Part shown: in pieces, positions 22,180 through 33,409 of the stretch
Layout: every line of letters starts with the position of its first letter
Position numbering within the stretch: the stretch's first letter is position 1
From: Sipunculus nudus
Lineage: Eukaryota; Annelida; Sipuncula; Golfingiida; Sipunculidae
Assembly (NCBI GenBank): GCA_026874595.1
Contig: CM049317.1
Location: forward strand, 46,958,401-47,022,400
Reading direction: 5' to 3'
DNA: 64,000 bases
The notes under the pieces: generated by a model
The model's database searches: none
What the model was told of the DNA's origin: nothing
Seen by the model: the letters and a program-made list of their open reading frames with translations, nothing else
Made by a program: the position numbers and the translations under genes

Positions 22180-25100
22180 GTAAGTCATTTCTCTCGTCTT
22201 ATTTACTAAGTAATTATTACTTACGTCAGTGACGTGGGTTTATAATCACAGCAGCAATTAACTAGCAGCATTATTAAACACAAGTACGTGTAACCCGTCT
22301 TTATTTACCTCCCTGACACGTACTTGCAATTTTATCTCGGACTGCCCAAAAAAAAAATCCCTGCCCCCCCCCCCCCCCCAAATGATTTCTCAGTTTAAGA
22401 AACCGCACGCAGTGGTTTTTACACACACCTGCATAAGTTTTTCTCAAAGTAGAAATTTACCAGTTTTGAGCTTCAACTAGCCTCTCACATTTCTTTCAAC
22501 AAAATAGAATATTAAATTTAGATAAATTTTCATTTTTTATGGTGCATTATTACTTGTTTAGCAAATATATTATATGATCATGAGGTGGCCTGATCTTATG
22601 AAATTTTTATCAAAAACCTATCATAAAAAAGTATTAAACATTTTGTTTTTGAAAAGAGTGCCTTAGAAAGACACTGATACTGATGTGGAGCTAATGAGTA
22701 GTAGATACCATATGAAATGATATAAAACATGACATCTAAGCCATGGCATTGGTCAGGATGTTGCCCCAGGTCTTCTCCATGATTTTTATTTTAAATTGTA
22801 CGACTCATATTCCAACATTTACCATTCAATACACAATATGAATTATGATATTTACTATTTCAGGTGTATTCACACGTGAAGCGATGAAGAACCACAAGAG
22901 TTTAGAAGCTCATAATTTTTTTGTTTCTGGATGGGTACAGACCATACTCCACTTTGAAATTCCTGGAACACAGAATTATGTTTTGAAGGCTGATGTACGT
23001 CCCTCTCAACGCATGAACAACCCACCTCACCATCCATGGGTTTCCTGCTCTAAAGATGGTACTGTAATCACTGCTCACTGTGACTGCAAAGCTGGGTATG
23101 TTCTCATTTCATATACATGAAATTAAGGCAGTTAATGTTTTTGTTATTGTTGTTTTCTTAATTTATTGACCTTCAGAAAATTCAGATCTACCTTCTACCA
23201 AATGCAATTTAACAGTGAAAATAATTTCACTTAACATGTACAAATCCTGCATTCTGTTGTTGTTTCTGTTTCTGTTGTTTCTGTCTTGTTTTTCAGGTGT
23301 CATTTCCAGGGAAGTTGCAGCCCTGTGACTCCCAATATGAGTATAAAAAGGTAAAAATGTTTTAAAAATCAGACTACACTGTTTTACCAACTTTACAAAA
23401 GAGATTTATCTTAACAATACTCATTCTTATAAAGGTAGCTTACTTGATCAATTTTAATGAACAATATATATATTTTATTTGGGAGTCAAATATGAGTATT
23501 CATAAAAATTCTGTTGTTGGCTTTATATTTGTGTGGCTGAAATTTTGTGATTTCTTCATGTTTGGTGTTTCGCTAGGGCTTCATTTTTACAGTTGCACCA
23601 CAACCTAAATAATCTTAGTACAGCTGTATTAGTATTGATTTTAAATTTAGAACAAATCCTACAATACTTTGCTCCTTTCTTGTTCAGTCATTCTCTTATG
23701 ACCGTTGCCACAGTTGATATATCTCTCATGCCATTACCACATAACTAATCTGTTTTTGCAGATGTTTTATCCACTCTTGTTCATCTTAGTTTATGGGGCA
23801 TTTTCAACCAAGGGTTTTATAGTCATGATTTTCTCATATTCATGATTATTACAAAATTAAAACCCTTGGGAATATAAAGGCAACCACAGTAAATCCCTAA
23901 GCACTTTTTGGTCATTCATATGAACTGTACGTATTAATCATTGGTTTTTATCCAAGTTTGCTATTTTATCTTTAATTAATTTTCACTTTTAAGCTTAGTA
24001 TTTATACTAATGTGCCTCTTGTTAAATACAATACATTTTGATGTATTGTACGATTGCATTATCATATATGTGTACTTGTTTAACAGGCTGTGCGAGTCTT
24101 GCTCCCATGTGGCAGCTGTCCTGTTCAAGATTGAGGCTGCAGTGCGAATGGGGTACACCAGTTTGGCTTGCACAGATCAGGTATGTATGTGGAATAAATG
24201 CTTTACAAAAAAAATACAGCCTGAAAGAATAGCTCAGATAAAATTCTTCAAAGACAAAGCTAAACAGCGACTTCAGTGTAGACAGACTCCTGTCATTCCA
24301 CCAGCCACTGAGCAACAGCAGGAGACCTTGCTCAAGCAGTTAGCTCAGTGCTCCAGGCCACAGATTGCATTGAGCAGTTTTAGTGATTACCATCATCCGT
24401 TCTCAGTGAAACAGGTCGTACCAGTTAAGGAAATTCTTCCACTTGACCTGCGCACACTCTACCAACCAACAGCCGTGCCAGAGAAATTAGATGATCTCAT
24501 TGCAAAGGCTCAGAACAGCATGAAAGTCACCGAGGCTGAGGTTGCATACCTTGAAAAGACCACCAGAAACCAGTCTTCATCAGTTGTCTGGCACCAGATG
24601 CGATGCGGCAGGATAACAGCATCCAGTGCATACCAGTTTCTCCATACTGACCCTCAACAACCAGCCGAGTCTCTTGTGAAAAAGATCTGCCTCCCAGGAC
24701 AAAGCCTTTCAGTTCCATCTGTGAACTGGGGCATCAGCCATGAAAAAACTGCCCTGCAAAGCTTCAGTGATGCATTCTCCCAGATACATGATGACGTGAA
24801 AGTCAGAAATACTGGGATGAGACTTAGTTTGGATGAACCATTTCTTGGTGCATCTCCAGATGCAATGGCTGTCTGTTCATGTTGTGGTTCAAGTGTAGTT
24901 GAGATAAAGTGTCCTTTTGTGTTTAGAGATAGTGAACTGAGTGCCATGTACCAAGATACTAGGTGCTGTCTTACAGCAGACAACACTTTAAAGTCTAATC
25001 ACCAGTATTATGCTCAAGTCCAAGTCCAGATGTATGTGTTTCAGGTGTCAGCAGCACAGTTTGTGTTATGGACTCCAAACTTTACCATCATAACTAAAGT

Positions 25101-25395
25101 TGCCCGAGATGATGAATTCATTGCAGAAATGCTGGACAGGCTGAAGTTATTATGGCCGGCTCATGTTCTTCCTGAACTGATAACCCGTAGCCTTGAGAAA
25201 AGACAGAAGAAAGCAGATGACTCACAGAACAGTGAACACACATACTGTTATTGCAAGAAGGACATTGGAGGGCAAATGATTGGGTGTGACAATCCATCCT
25301 GTCACATCAAATGGTTCCACATAACATGCCTGAAAAGGAAAACAGTTCCTAAAGGATCTTGGTATTGTAAAACATGTAAACCAAGGGCATCATAA
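21996..25395 (+). CDS. SWIM / YqaJ nuclease / PHD protein of the transposon
   Basis: Exons 21996-22179, 22864-23095 and 24087-25395 join in frame (phases 1 and 2) into about 574 residues with no disruption. In order: a SWIM zinc finger across the second junction (CDCKAG, then CESCSHVAAVLF, residues ~133-152); a YqaJ/lambda-exonuclease-type domain (~300-465) with the GASPD and VEIKCP nuclease motifs; and a C-terminal PHD finger (~520-570) very like the ING family. YqaJ domains act on DNA ends in recombination. Here the protein is probably the accessory protein of the transposon, acting with the transposase in the nucleus. The gene starts 436 bp from the divergent SPAG16 start. AATAAA occurs near 26079. 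Confidence 0.9.
22364..22379. repeat. Poly-C tract, 16 bases, in YqaJ intron 1
   Basis: Uninterrupted run of C after an A-rich run, inside the transposon. Confidence 0.9.
22864..23095 (+). CDS. YqaJ gene exon 2
   Basis: The acceptor is TACTATTTCAG and the donor GTATGT. It contains KNHKSLEAHNFFVSGWVQTI and ends inside the SWIM finger at CDCKAG in phase 2, which exon 3 completes. Confidence 0.9.
23511..23889. mobile_element. Nested CpG-decayed MITE in YqaJ intron 2
   Basis: The ends CTGTTGTTGGCTTTATATTT and CAACCACAG match the TA-flanked MITE at 53510-53919. Inside, CGCGA motifs of that copy appear as TGTGA or TGTGTGG. It looks like an older copy of the same family inserted into the transposon intron. 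Confidence 0.6.
24087..25395 (+). CDS. YqaJ gene exon 3 (nuclease and PHD)
   Basis: The acceptor is TTGTTTAACAG. The exon carries the second half of SWIM, the YqaJ nuclease and the PHD finger and stops at TAA 25393-25395. PHD ligands are all present: CYC, C-x4-C (CDNPSC), H-x2-C (HITC) and C-x2-C (CKTC). Confidence 0.95.
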
Positions 25396-26715
25396 GGCTT
25401 AATGGATGTGAATGTAAGGCCATCATCCTATGCCAGTCAGCTGAGCATCATGACCCATTGGCCTCTTGTTTCTCTGTGGTCCTAAGAGTACTGTGTTTGG
25501 CCTCTCTGTGAAACAAAAACGTATAGTCAATTAAACATTGTTGGTAGAATGGACAACTATAATGTAAGTGGTCAATGTCAGCAGTTTTATTTAGGCAGAT
25601 GAAAAACACATTTAGGCATGCATTTTTTATCAGCTACATGACAAACCTGACAGATATATACTATATATGCACTTTAAGTCTTGGTTATGGTTTACTTTTT
25701 AACAGTTTGTCTTTGTTATAACAGGACTCTGCAGTCTGCTCACAAGGCTGTGGTCAGGAAGATCACCTGCAGTTACTTTCCAGCATTTTAAGTGATGAAT
25801 GATTCATCACTGGTTCAGCAAGATATGATATTGTTATCTCCACAGCTTACTGATAATCCTGTGTATTCACATACATTTCACTTCACTTGAAGTTTGGGTT
25901 TACTTATCGGTTCATACTTTGTGTACACATGCTGCAAGTGCATATATGAAATATGATTTGAATACACATTCTTGTTATACAAGCCCATTATTTTATTCAT
26001 TCTAGTATTGTTGCTCTTTATTATTAAATATATTTTGTTTTGGTACAATTTTATAATTCTGTGTACATGTATACACCAATAAATCACATGTATGTGATTC
26101 AGTACAACTGTGCAACTGTTTATTAAAGGTTATTTTTATTTGTTTAAAAAAAGCATTCAGTCTGTTTGAACAGGGGCCTTCAAACACACACATATCAAGT
26201 AAGTACTATACTATTTTGCTCACTGGAGACCCAACAGGACCTACATCAGCAAATGCTTCTAGCTTGGTGGTGCAAAGGCCTGTCCATCAGTGATAAGGCA
26301 AACCATCTGCATGAATGCGCCTGCATGGTGAATTCAAATGTTAATAAATAAAACCTAATTTTGTAATGAGAAATACCATATGACACATTTTAACAAAGAC
26401 ACAATTATTTTAAAAGATTTCCTAAGTGGTAAGTGACAACTTGTAGTTTCTTTATCACATTCTGTTTTGTTATGTTCATCTCTTAATGTCAACTGAGGTA
26501 CAGATTCCTTGTGACTTAACAGGAGTTTAAATAGATGGTAAACTGATCTATGGTCAATCTAAAGCAAACCCTCTCTGTAGAAACCTGAAATTTAATAGGG
26601 ATACAAAAAAGCTCAGCAAGATATTGCCTGTAATATTAATGTAAAATGCTAACGTTTCCCTGAATTATATATTTAAATGAAAACAGGAAATCAAATATAC
26701 ATTCAAATATACATT
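25396..26715. other. Spacer between the two convergent transposon genes
   Basis: 3' untranslated and spacer DNA. It contains AATAAA near 26079 (plus strand) and a near-perfect palindrome AGTGATGAATGATTCATCAC at about 25791. No further coding sequence is seen. Confidence 0.5.
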
Positions 26716-28022
26716 TCAGTTGTTACCAGGTGAAAACACAATTCCATCACCTAAGTTAACAAGTGCTGCACAAACAGAAACAATTTTATCCACACTAGAC
26801 AACTTAGAATCTATGGCTTCATCTCTACATGACTTGATAACATTAACTGGCAAGGTTCCCTGTAACATAGCATATCTGTTTTTCATCAAACCAATTATTC
26901 TTTCTATATGTATTCGGATGGAGGCTATTTGGCGAGATGTTTCAACTTCCCGAGCTGACAACTGCGTTTTACCTTTTGTAAAACTTGGAATAATGAGGTG
27001 TGCACCACAACTTAAAGCAAAATCTTCCTGAAGTGTAAAACCCCTGTCAGCTAAAATTTGGTCACCTGGTCTGTGACGAGAAGGGTCAATAAATCCTGAC
27101 TTGCGCACCAGTTCATTGTCAGATACACGACCACCCCAACCTTGTGAAATAAACGATACACATCCTTGAGGTGTGCAACCTATTAAAAACTTAACAGTGT
27201 TATGCTTTTTGTAATTTGAATATGTACATGCACGAGCAAGAAGGTTCTTTGGCTGGTCAATGAAGATTTCAAAACAATCAATTATACAAGTGAGACGAGG
27301 AAATTTAGCCTTGAAGTGAGGAGGTATAATAGCTTGTGATGTCTCATGGTCTGGAGCTTTAATAAGAAAACCAAGTTTAGCATGCATCACATCTATCCAC
27401 TGCCAGAATACTTTAATTATGGTTGTTGTTGAGAATCCAGATCTTTCTGCAATAAACTGAAATGGCATACCAAAACGAAGTTTAATGAGTGTTACAAAGA
27501 ACTGATCGATAGGAGACATGGATGAGATATTCTTTGATACAGTGTTACAAGGAATGAAAGTTTGCAAATACATGAAGACAGAAAAGAAAACATCCCAGTT
27601 GAGTCCTGTGTGAAACTTGCATTTCAAATCATCACCAGTTACTGATGCTGCAGTAAGTCGGACCTCATCTAGTTTTTTTTTAAGTCTCTCTGCATTTTCT
27701 TGGGCCTCATCACGCTCTTTCCTCAAATTCTGCATTTCCTCCACATACCTTGCTCTTTCAGAATCCGACAAGGGAGCCTGAAGACCTTGGCTGGTGACAT
27801 CTTCATGACTGTTACCAGTATCACTGGAGGAGGTGGTAGGTACTGGCACAGAGGATGTTCTTCTGATCTTTGGCTGTGGCAAGTTGCAGCTGGCCTCACT
27901 TCTTCTCTTACAGGACTCGTATCTCTTTAGTTTCCTGGCTGAATGATCACTCAATCCGGATAGTCGATAAGCAAAAATTGTTGGAATGTAGTCTGGATGT
28001 TTTGGATCAGAATTTGGTCGAC
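26716..28022 (-). CDS. Transposase exon 2 (coiled coil, HTH, DDE core)
   Basis: The acceptor is TAATTACTTTCAG and the stop is TGA at 26718-26716. Its 434 codons are open throughout and hold all three acidic catalytic motifs. There is no good ATG before the coiled coil, so translation depends on exon 1. Confidence 0.93.
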
Positions 28023-28480
28023 CTGAAAGTAATTATTAAAGATTCTTCTATTTATAGACAACTTTAACTGATAACTAATATTATTAATAATCATTTAGAC
28101 TGTGCAGATGGTCAATTAAAATATGGGCCATTAGTTTGATACCCAGGTGCATAGGGGTCAGTTTATACCAATATATGATCAATTTAATGGTTGTCAGTAG
28201 TTATATTGTCACCAAACCTTCCCCAACATTCTGGACCATACTGAAATCTGATTAAATTCCTGCTTTTAAGATAAACATGGAAACAAGATATGGATTTATT
28301 ACATTTACAATTCTGAATATTTTTTTTAATAATTCAAGCTTATTGAAAGGAAAAACAACATTCTTGGTCACTTAATGTTAGTCTATACTAAAAAATAGAA
28401 TTATGTTACACTTACAGATAAACATTAACTCTACAGATATGATTAGATATGTTGCTTATATTTTTACCAGATATTAAGAA

Positions 28481-28664
28481 TTAATACTCATCACTAAAAC
28501 TGTCTTGCAAATTGGGGAATCCCCCTATTTTATTTAAGGCCCGGGGCCAGTATAAATGGTATGCCTATATTTTAAGCAGACATCAAGGGATTAATACTAA
28601 ACAGTAAAACGTTCTTGCAATGTGGGGAATCCCCCTATTTTATTTAAGGCCCGGGGCCAGTATA
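28481..28664. repeat. Tandem duplication with palindromes in transposase intron
   Basis: Two ~75-bp near-copies, 110 bp apart, each hold the perfect palindrome-like GGGGAATCCCC (28514-28524, 28624-28634) and GGCCCGGGGCC. The first core also fits the NF-kB consensus. Confidence 0.8.
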
Positions 28665-28818
28665 CGTACGTGGTATAATTATAAGGCCAATTAATGATCA
28701 TATGAATTTTTATGTTTGTCAACTGATCAAGACTTGGTCTCTAGCTTTGAATTTTTATAGTAGCATCTATGTAAGAGAAGTGAACTATATTACAGCACTA
28801 TAGATAATAACGACTTAC

Positions 28819-29012
28819 CTTGAATGAAATGTTTACCGCACAGTACTGCATGTTTTGATGGTTCCCATTTGGTCCCGTCAGGGTTCACCCGTCTGACCGC
28901 TTGAATCCATTTGTCTCGTCGTTCCTGGGCCTTCGGAAACACGTGGAAAGAAAGTTTTGCCCCCACTTTCAAATTGTGACTCGTACAGTCGAGCTACGCA
29001 AGATTTCGGCAT
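28819..29012 (-). pseudogene. Transposase exon 1 (THAP domain, frameshift)
   Basis: ATG at 29012 reads MPKSCVARLYESQ and then leaves the THAP frame. The continuing THAP frame starts at TGT 28987-28985. The donor GTAAGT after 28819 is perfect. The zinc-ligand Cys pair of the C2CH motif is split by the shift. Confidence 0.85.
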
Positions 29013-29127
29013 TTTGAGAAAATAAAACAAACACTAAATAGTAAATATTGCTACTTGGGGCGTGACCTTGGCTGTCCAAAAACGTGATAGAGGCTGCGCA
29101 CGTGGTTTTGTTTTCACCGAGTTGCGT

Positions 29128-29153
29128 GAACCGGAAGTGACGGCGTGCCCGAG
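29128..29153. repeat. Right terminal inverted repeat of the ISL2EU-like element
   Basis: Carries AACCGGAAGTGACGGCGTGC and CCGAG, the complement of the left end. The matching inner block CACGTGGTTTTGTTTTCACC lies about 30 bp inward. Confidence 0.85.
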
Positions 29154-29157
29154 TATA

Positions 29158-29340
29158 CAGTGAAACCTCGTTGTGTCGAGGTCGAAGGGACCCTAAAAAA
29201 ACTTCGACATATCCGAGGTTCGACACAAGCGGGTTTTATTTGGTTTAAATGTAACTAGAGTTGTCCGGAATATCGAGTCTGTAACTTCGACATAAGAGGT
29301 TATTCGACTTAAGCGAGTTCGACACAACGAGGTTTCACTA
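29158..29340. mobile_element. Pogo/Tigger-type MITE
   Basis: About 183 bp with inverted ends: CAGTGAAACCTCGTTGTGTC on the left and the complement at 29320-29339. A TA precedes the left end. The interior is a set of TTCGACATA, CGACTTAAG and ATCGAGT phrases in both orientations. CAGT ends with TA targets are typical of pogo-group MITEs. It starts only four bases beyond the ISL2EU-like terminus. Confidence 0.75.
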
Positions 29341-29341
29341 A

Positions 29342-29402
<61 letters not shown>

Positions 29403-29411
29403 TAGATAGAT

Positions 29412-29443
<32 letters not shown>

Positions 29444-29525
29444 GGGGGGAGAGAGGGGGACAGAGAGAGACGGAGAGAGACGGAGAGAAAAAGAAAGAGA
29501 AAAAGAAAGAGGGAGAGAGATATTC
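29341..29525. repeat. TA, GATA and GA microsatellites
   Basis: A (TA)n run to 29400, then GATA to ~29412, then GA-rich repeats with GGGGGAGAGA blocks to ~29525. Open frames on the minus strand here are low-complexity artefacts. Confidence 0.95.
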
Positions 29526-29984
29526 TGTGTATTCATGTTCCATAAATATATGAATGAATGATCATCTTTATTCTGCAAGTGATCAGGCTAATGAACAGAT
29601 ACAACATGTAGACATACATAATACAGTCACGTGAAAAAAAAAAAATAAATGATAAAATTTAATAAAAAAATAAATATCATGTATATAGTTTTTAACAATA
29701 CACAATTATTTATTACAAAATATTAACAAAAAATCACTTTACATATATGTACTTTTGTGTGTATACAATACCTAGCATAAATCGTACTAAATATATAATA
29801 CATCCAACAACATCTGGTGCTTTGAAGCAACATTTTAACGTTTTTGCAATCAGTAATGAGTCCATATCTTTGTCTCCTGTCGATGCAGTCCACGACTGGC
29901 AGCTGGCAGCTCATAGAACAAACCAAAGTGACCTAAAGACACATGATTAAAACTTTTCTGATCTTCCAGTATTCCTACATGTAA

Positions 29985-30550
29985 GACTATAATTAGCCTG
30001 CTATGAACCCGATATTCCGACACGACATTACATGTTACTCTGGTCAACCTTCATACACTTGACCTGATCTGACCCCGATATTCCGACATGACATTACATA
30101 TTACTCTGATCGCTCTTCATGCACTTGGCCTGATCAGACCCCGATATTTCAACATGACATTACATGTTACTGTGATCAACCATCATTAACTTGACCTGAT
30201 CTAATCCTGATATTCCGACACAACATGATATGTTACTCTGATATCGACCTTTATGCACTTGACCTGATATGACCCCGATATCCCGATATGGCATTACGTG
30301 TTACTGTGATCAATCTTCATACACTTGACCTGAACTGATCCCGATATTCCGACACAACATGACATGTTACTCTGATCGACCTTCATCCACTTGGCCTACT
30401 CTGATACTGATATTCCGACACAACATTATAATTTACTCTGCTCGATCTTCATGCGCTTGGCCTCATCTGACCCTGATATTCCGACATGGCATTACATATT
30501 TCTTTGATAGGATTTTAAACACTTGACCTGATTTGTGTTCTGATCTTATC
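29985..30550. repeat. 66-bp tandem repeat, about 8.5 copies
   Basis: The landmark GATATTCCGAC recurs at 30011, 30077, 30143, 30209, 30277, 30343, 30409 and 30475, 66 bp apart except one 68-bp step. Units also carry CATTACATGTTACTCTGATC and CACTTGACCTGATCTGACC. No frame stays open. Confidence 0.93.
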
Positions 30551-31502
30551 CTTTAACGAGTATCCTTTAATATCGAATTACAAACAAGTGAAATGATAAA
30601 AAAAAAAGTTACACCAACATTCGGGTTTTATATCAGCAACAGAGAGACTGAGACTGTATGTACAGTGTTCACGTTCTGTTTGATCACGGTGAGTGCAGCA
30701 ACATCAGAACAGCACAGCACTTGGTGATTACTTGGGAGTGAATTTGGTAAATGAATCATACATCAGTAAATTACAGTAATTTGGATTACTGGAAATTCAA
30801 TATTATTTAACGAAACCCGCGAGGTGATATTTGGCAAATAAATGGGGTTATTCTGTCAAAATCATTAATGACAAAGAACCAAATACCCAAATATGTAACT
30901 ATCTTAGGCCATTGCGTACCCTGGGTCGCACGATTAGACTGCTTTGTGGGTAATCCGGAAATACTCTTCTGATAGCACAAAGGGAAATAATGGTATATTC
31001 TGTTACCTGGCAACGGGATTTATATTGTGCTTATAAAATGTAAAGACTTGTTGGAGGGATATCCTGACTGAGTTATAAGCTTCCATAAATATCACATTAT
31101 GGGTGAATCAATAGAAAACCAGCGGCGTGGTCTTGGTTTATGCTCAGTTTATGACGCTGTTGCAGAACAATTGTTTGACATCAATATTCTTGTGCTGGAT
31201 TTAAAGAAAAATCTAAGGAAGTGTATAAATGTAATCTAAAAATTCACGTGATCTGATGTTTGTATTTGTACGTGAATCTGAGCTGGCGTTAAGAACGTCA
31301 GTTAATTATACCTTGATGTTCTGTTTGCGTGATGTGAAAAAACCTGTGTATTCTGATGATTTACGTATATTGCATGTGTACTGTTGAGCTGATTTAATTA
31401 TCTTCAAGTCGGGGGCAATGATTCAGGGATATAGATTAGGGCACTTAGTTTCAATCAACACATTAAAATTAAAATATTCTCCCCCCCCCCCGAGTTAAAG
31501 TG

Positions 31503-31557
<55 letters not shown>

Positions 31558-32764
31558 ATCTCTTTCAGTTGGTGCCATTGATGATAACCATGAGACCATA
31601 TATTTTACAATACCATATAATATAATAAAACCTTTGTTCTGTATGGTTCAAGGAAGCAGCTGTAAGAAATATATTTTGGAGCAACATGAATACGTATGAT
31701 TAGATGCCGCCAGATACAGAGCGTTATATAAAGAACTTTAACAAAAACATTTCGTTTCATCTTTTATCAGCGTGTGTTACATGGCCGTGCAGGATCTGAT
31801 AAGAGCTTATACACGGTGTATCGTATATTTTTTTGCTGCGACATGTTTTCTCAATATCAATGTAATCGCACTATCAGCCCACCTGCAGAACACATACATA
31901 ACAATAGTAAGTTGCAGGCCTATTCACTGAAACAAATTGAAATCAAATTATGTGTACCAATCAATAATTGTGGACTACAATGTTTATTGTAATTCTAGAC
32001 CCTGATTTGTCAAGGGCCGATATTTAAACAAAGTACCCATCGGGCTATGCGCCGATGAAAATTACAAGGTAAAAACTAAAAATGAAAGCTATAAAAATAT
32101 AAATATAAATAAAAATAAAAATAAATATAAATATATATCTTTGACATGGCACTGTCTGCTTCATTCTTATGACTGCGCTTCAGCATATACAGATTATAAA
32201 TACCTTGGCTCGCAAATTCAAACTTAGTGGTGCCAGGAGGAGGGGGAATTTTTATTCCACGAGGTCACATTGTACATATTGTTTTCCCATCTTTAGGTGT
32301 TCAACTAAAATCTAAAAGTCTAGTTTAGTATCACAAGACTCTTATGACAAGTTTACGTAAGTAAGTTGTCTTTTTTTATTATGATCGACATATATAGTAA
32401 TGTTAATTATGATTATAGATAGTATTTGGTAGCTTATATGTATTGGTGTTTCGCTGATACACTGAGTGCAGGGTTTTGTTTTGGTCCTTGCACTTCAGCA
32501 CCTGCCGTTTGATTAACTATTCATATACCTGGGTATTTACTTTCTCTCTGATATCGGGGAGTGAGCTTGTCAGTTTCAGTACCCATCAAAGACTGGCAGG
32601 TGTCAGGTATCCGTTAAAGTGCTTATTTATTCATGCGGCGAGTGACGTTTGGTGTATATTCAAATATGTTCGGTTGAGTATGATGTAGAATAATGTATAT
32701 GTAGATATGATAAGTAGGGGGTGATTACACGGAAAAGTGTAATATATATTAATATAAACTATAT
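30551..32764. other. Repeat-poor stretch with microsatellites
   Basis: No gene recognised. It contains poly-C at 31481-31490, a (TA)n run at 31505-31554 and an AAATAT-rich patch near 32100. Confidence 0.4.
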
Positions 32765-32972
32765 GCATTTTACATGGATTGTACAAATAGTTATAATAAT
32801 TAATACGAGGCACTCTCCATCGCTCGGTAGTCTGTAAAGATGGAGGAAACCGGAGGACCCGGAGAAAACCACCGACCTTGGAGGGCAATCTCATAGCCAC
32901 GCCATGAAACGAACCCGGGTCGCTAGCGGAGAAGGCCGAGCGTTTTACCACTCAGCTGTCTAGGCTAATAAC
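32765..32972 (-). mobile_element. tRNA-derived SINE (minus strand)
   Basis: On the minus strand it has a box A-like CAGCTGAGTGG, a box B-like GGGTTCG and then a conserved body GGTTTTCTCCGGGTCCTCCG GTTTCCTCC shared with 38818-39048. The central body resembles widely distributed invertebrate SINE core domains. The box B end is altered compared with the other copy. Confidence 0.75.
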
Positions 32973-33409
32973 CAGTTACTAGCAAGTGCAATAATGCTGT
33001 AAGCTTTTATTTTCGTTTAGAGCCACAGGAGACTGTAATGAGAAATTATTTATTTCAAGATTTTACACTTTCATTTCGACAGTATAAGTAATCGTTGGCC
33101 TCCAGTGGTACGATAGAAATTGAAATGGGCATTTAGCACACCTAACGTGCCTCCAAGTTTCATATGACGTTTCATTTTGAAAATTAAATGTAAGACGTTT
33201 CAAAAAGCTACACAGAAAACGGAGCGCGCTAGGACCGATAAAATACTGCCGCAAGTTGACAAGCACAACAGCTGGGAAATGATGAATGCACCTAGTTACT
33301 CAGGTAACACGAAATAATAAATTTATATTTTATTTTTACTCATAAAATGGCCATAAGTACTGAATTAAGTTTGTATATTTGTTAGCACCGTCAGAGAGTA
33401 TATAGTGAG

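Larger units (their letters stand above)
26716..29012 (-). pseudogene. THAP-DDE transposase, frameshifted at codon 8
   Basis: Two exons, 29012-28819 and 28022-26716, join in phase 1 and give about 500 residues. Exon 1 starts MPKSCVAR, a standard THAP start, but the frame must shift by +1 (or two bases are missing) near 28988 to reach the rest of the THAP domain, which then runs through LCGKHFIQG and, across the intron, RPNSDPKHPDYIP. Next come a coiled coil (EEMQNLRKERDEAQENAERL), a helix-turn-helix (FIAERSGFSTTTI) and a DDE catalytic core (CIIDCFE, LADRGF, HIERIIGLM). Without a frameshift-tolerant start the protein loses its THAP DNA-binding domain. The catalytic residues and the rest of the frame are intact, so the damage looks recent. 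Confidence 0.85.
21863..29153. mobile_element. ISL2EU-like DNA transposon with YqaJ and DDE genes
   Basis: The termini match as inverted repeats: CTCGGGCACGCCG on the left and its complement CGGCGTGCCCGAG on the right, each followed inward by GTCACTTCCGGTT and by CTCGGTGAAAACAAA plus CCACGTG. The left arm has two short extra stretches. Inside are two convergent genes, a SWIM-YqaJ-PHD protein and a THAP-DDE transposase. That gene pair fits the ISL2EU superfamily of eukaryotic transposons as I recall it. Flanking AT on both sides (AT-T|CTCGGG and CCCGAG|T-AT) may be a 2-bp TSD but is weak evidence in AT-rich DNA. A MITE is nested at 23511-23889. Confidence 0.85.

Noticed and set aside
23297-23351. 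Possible extra exon of the nuclease gene between TTTTTCAG and GTAAAA
   Set aside because: Joining exon 2 directly to 24087 restores an intact SWIM finger; adding this piece breaks it.
29193-29578. Minus-strand frames rich in Ser, Leu, Ile and Tyr
   Set aside because: Translation of TA, GATA and GA microsatellites and of a MITE.
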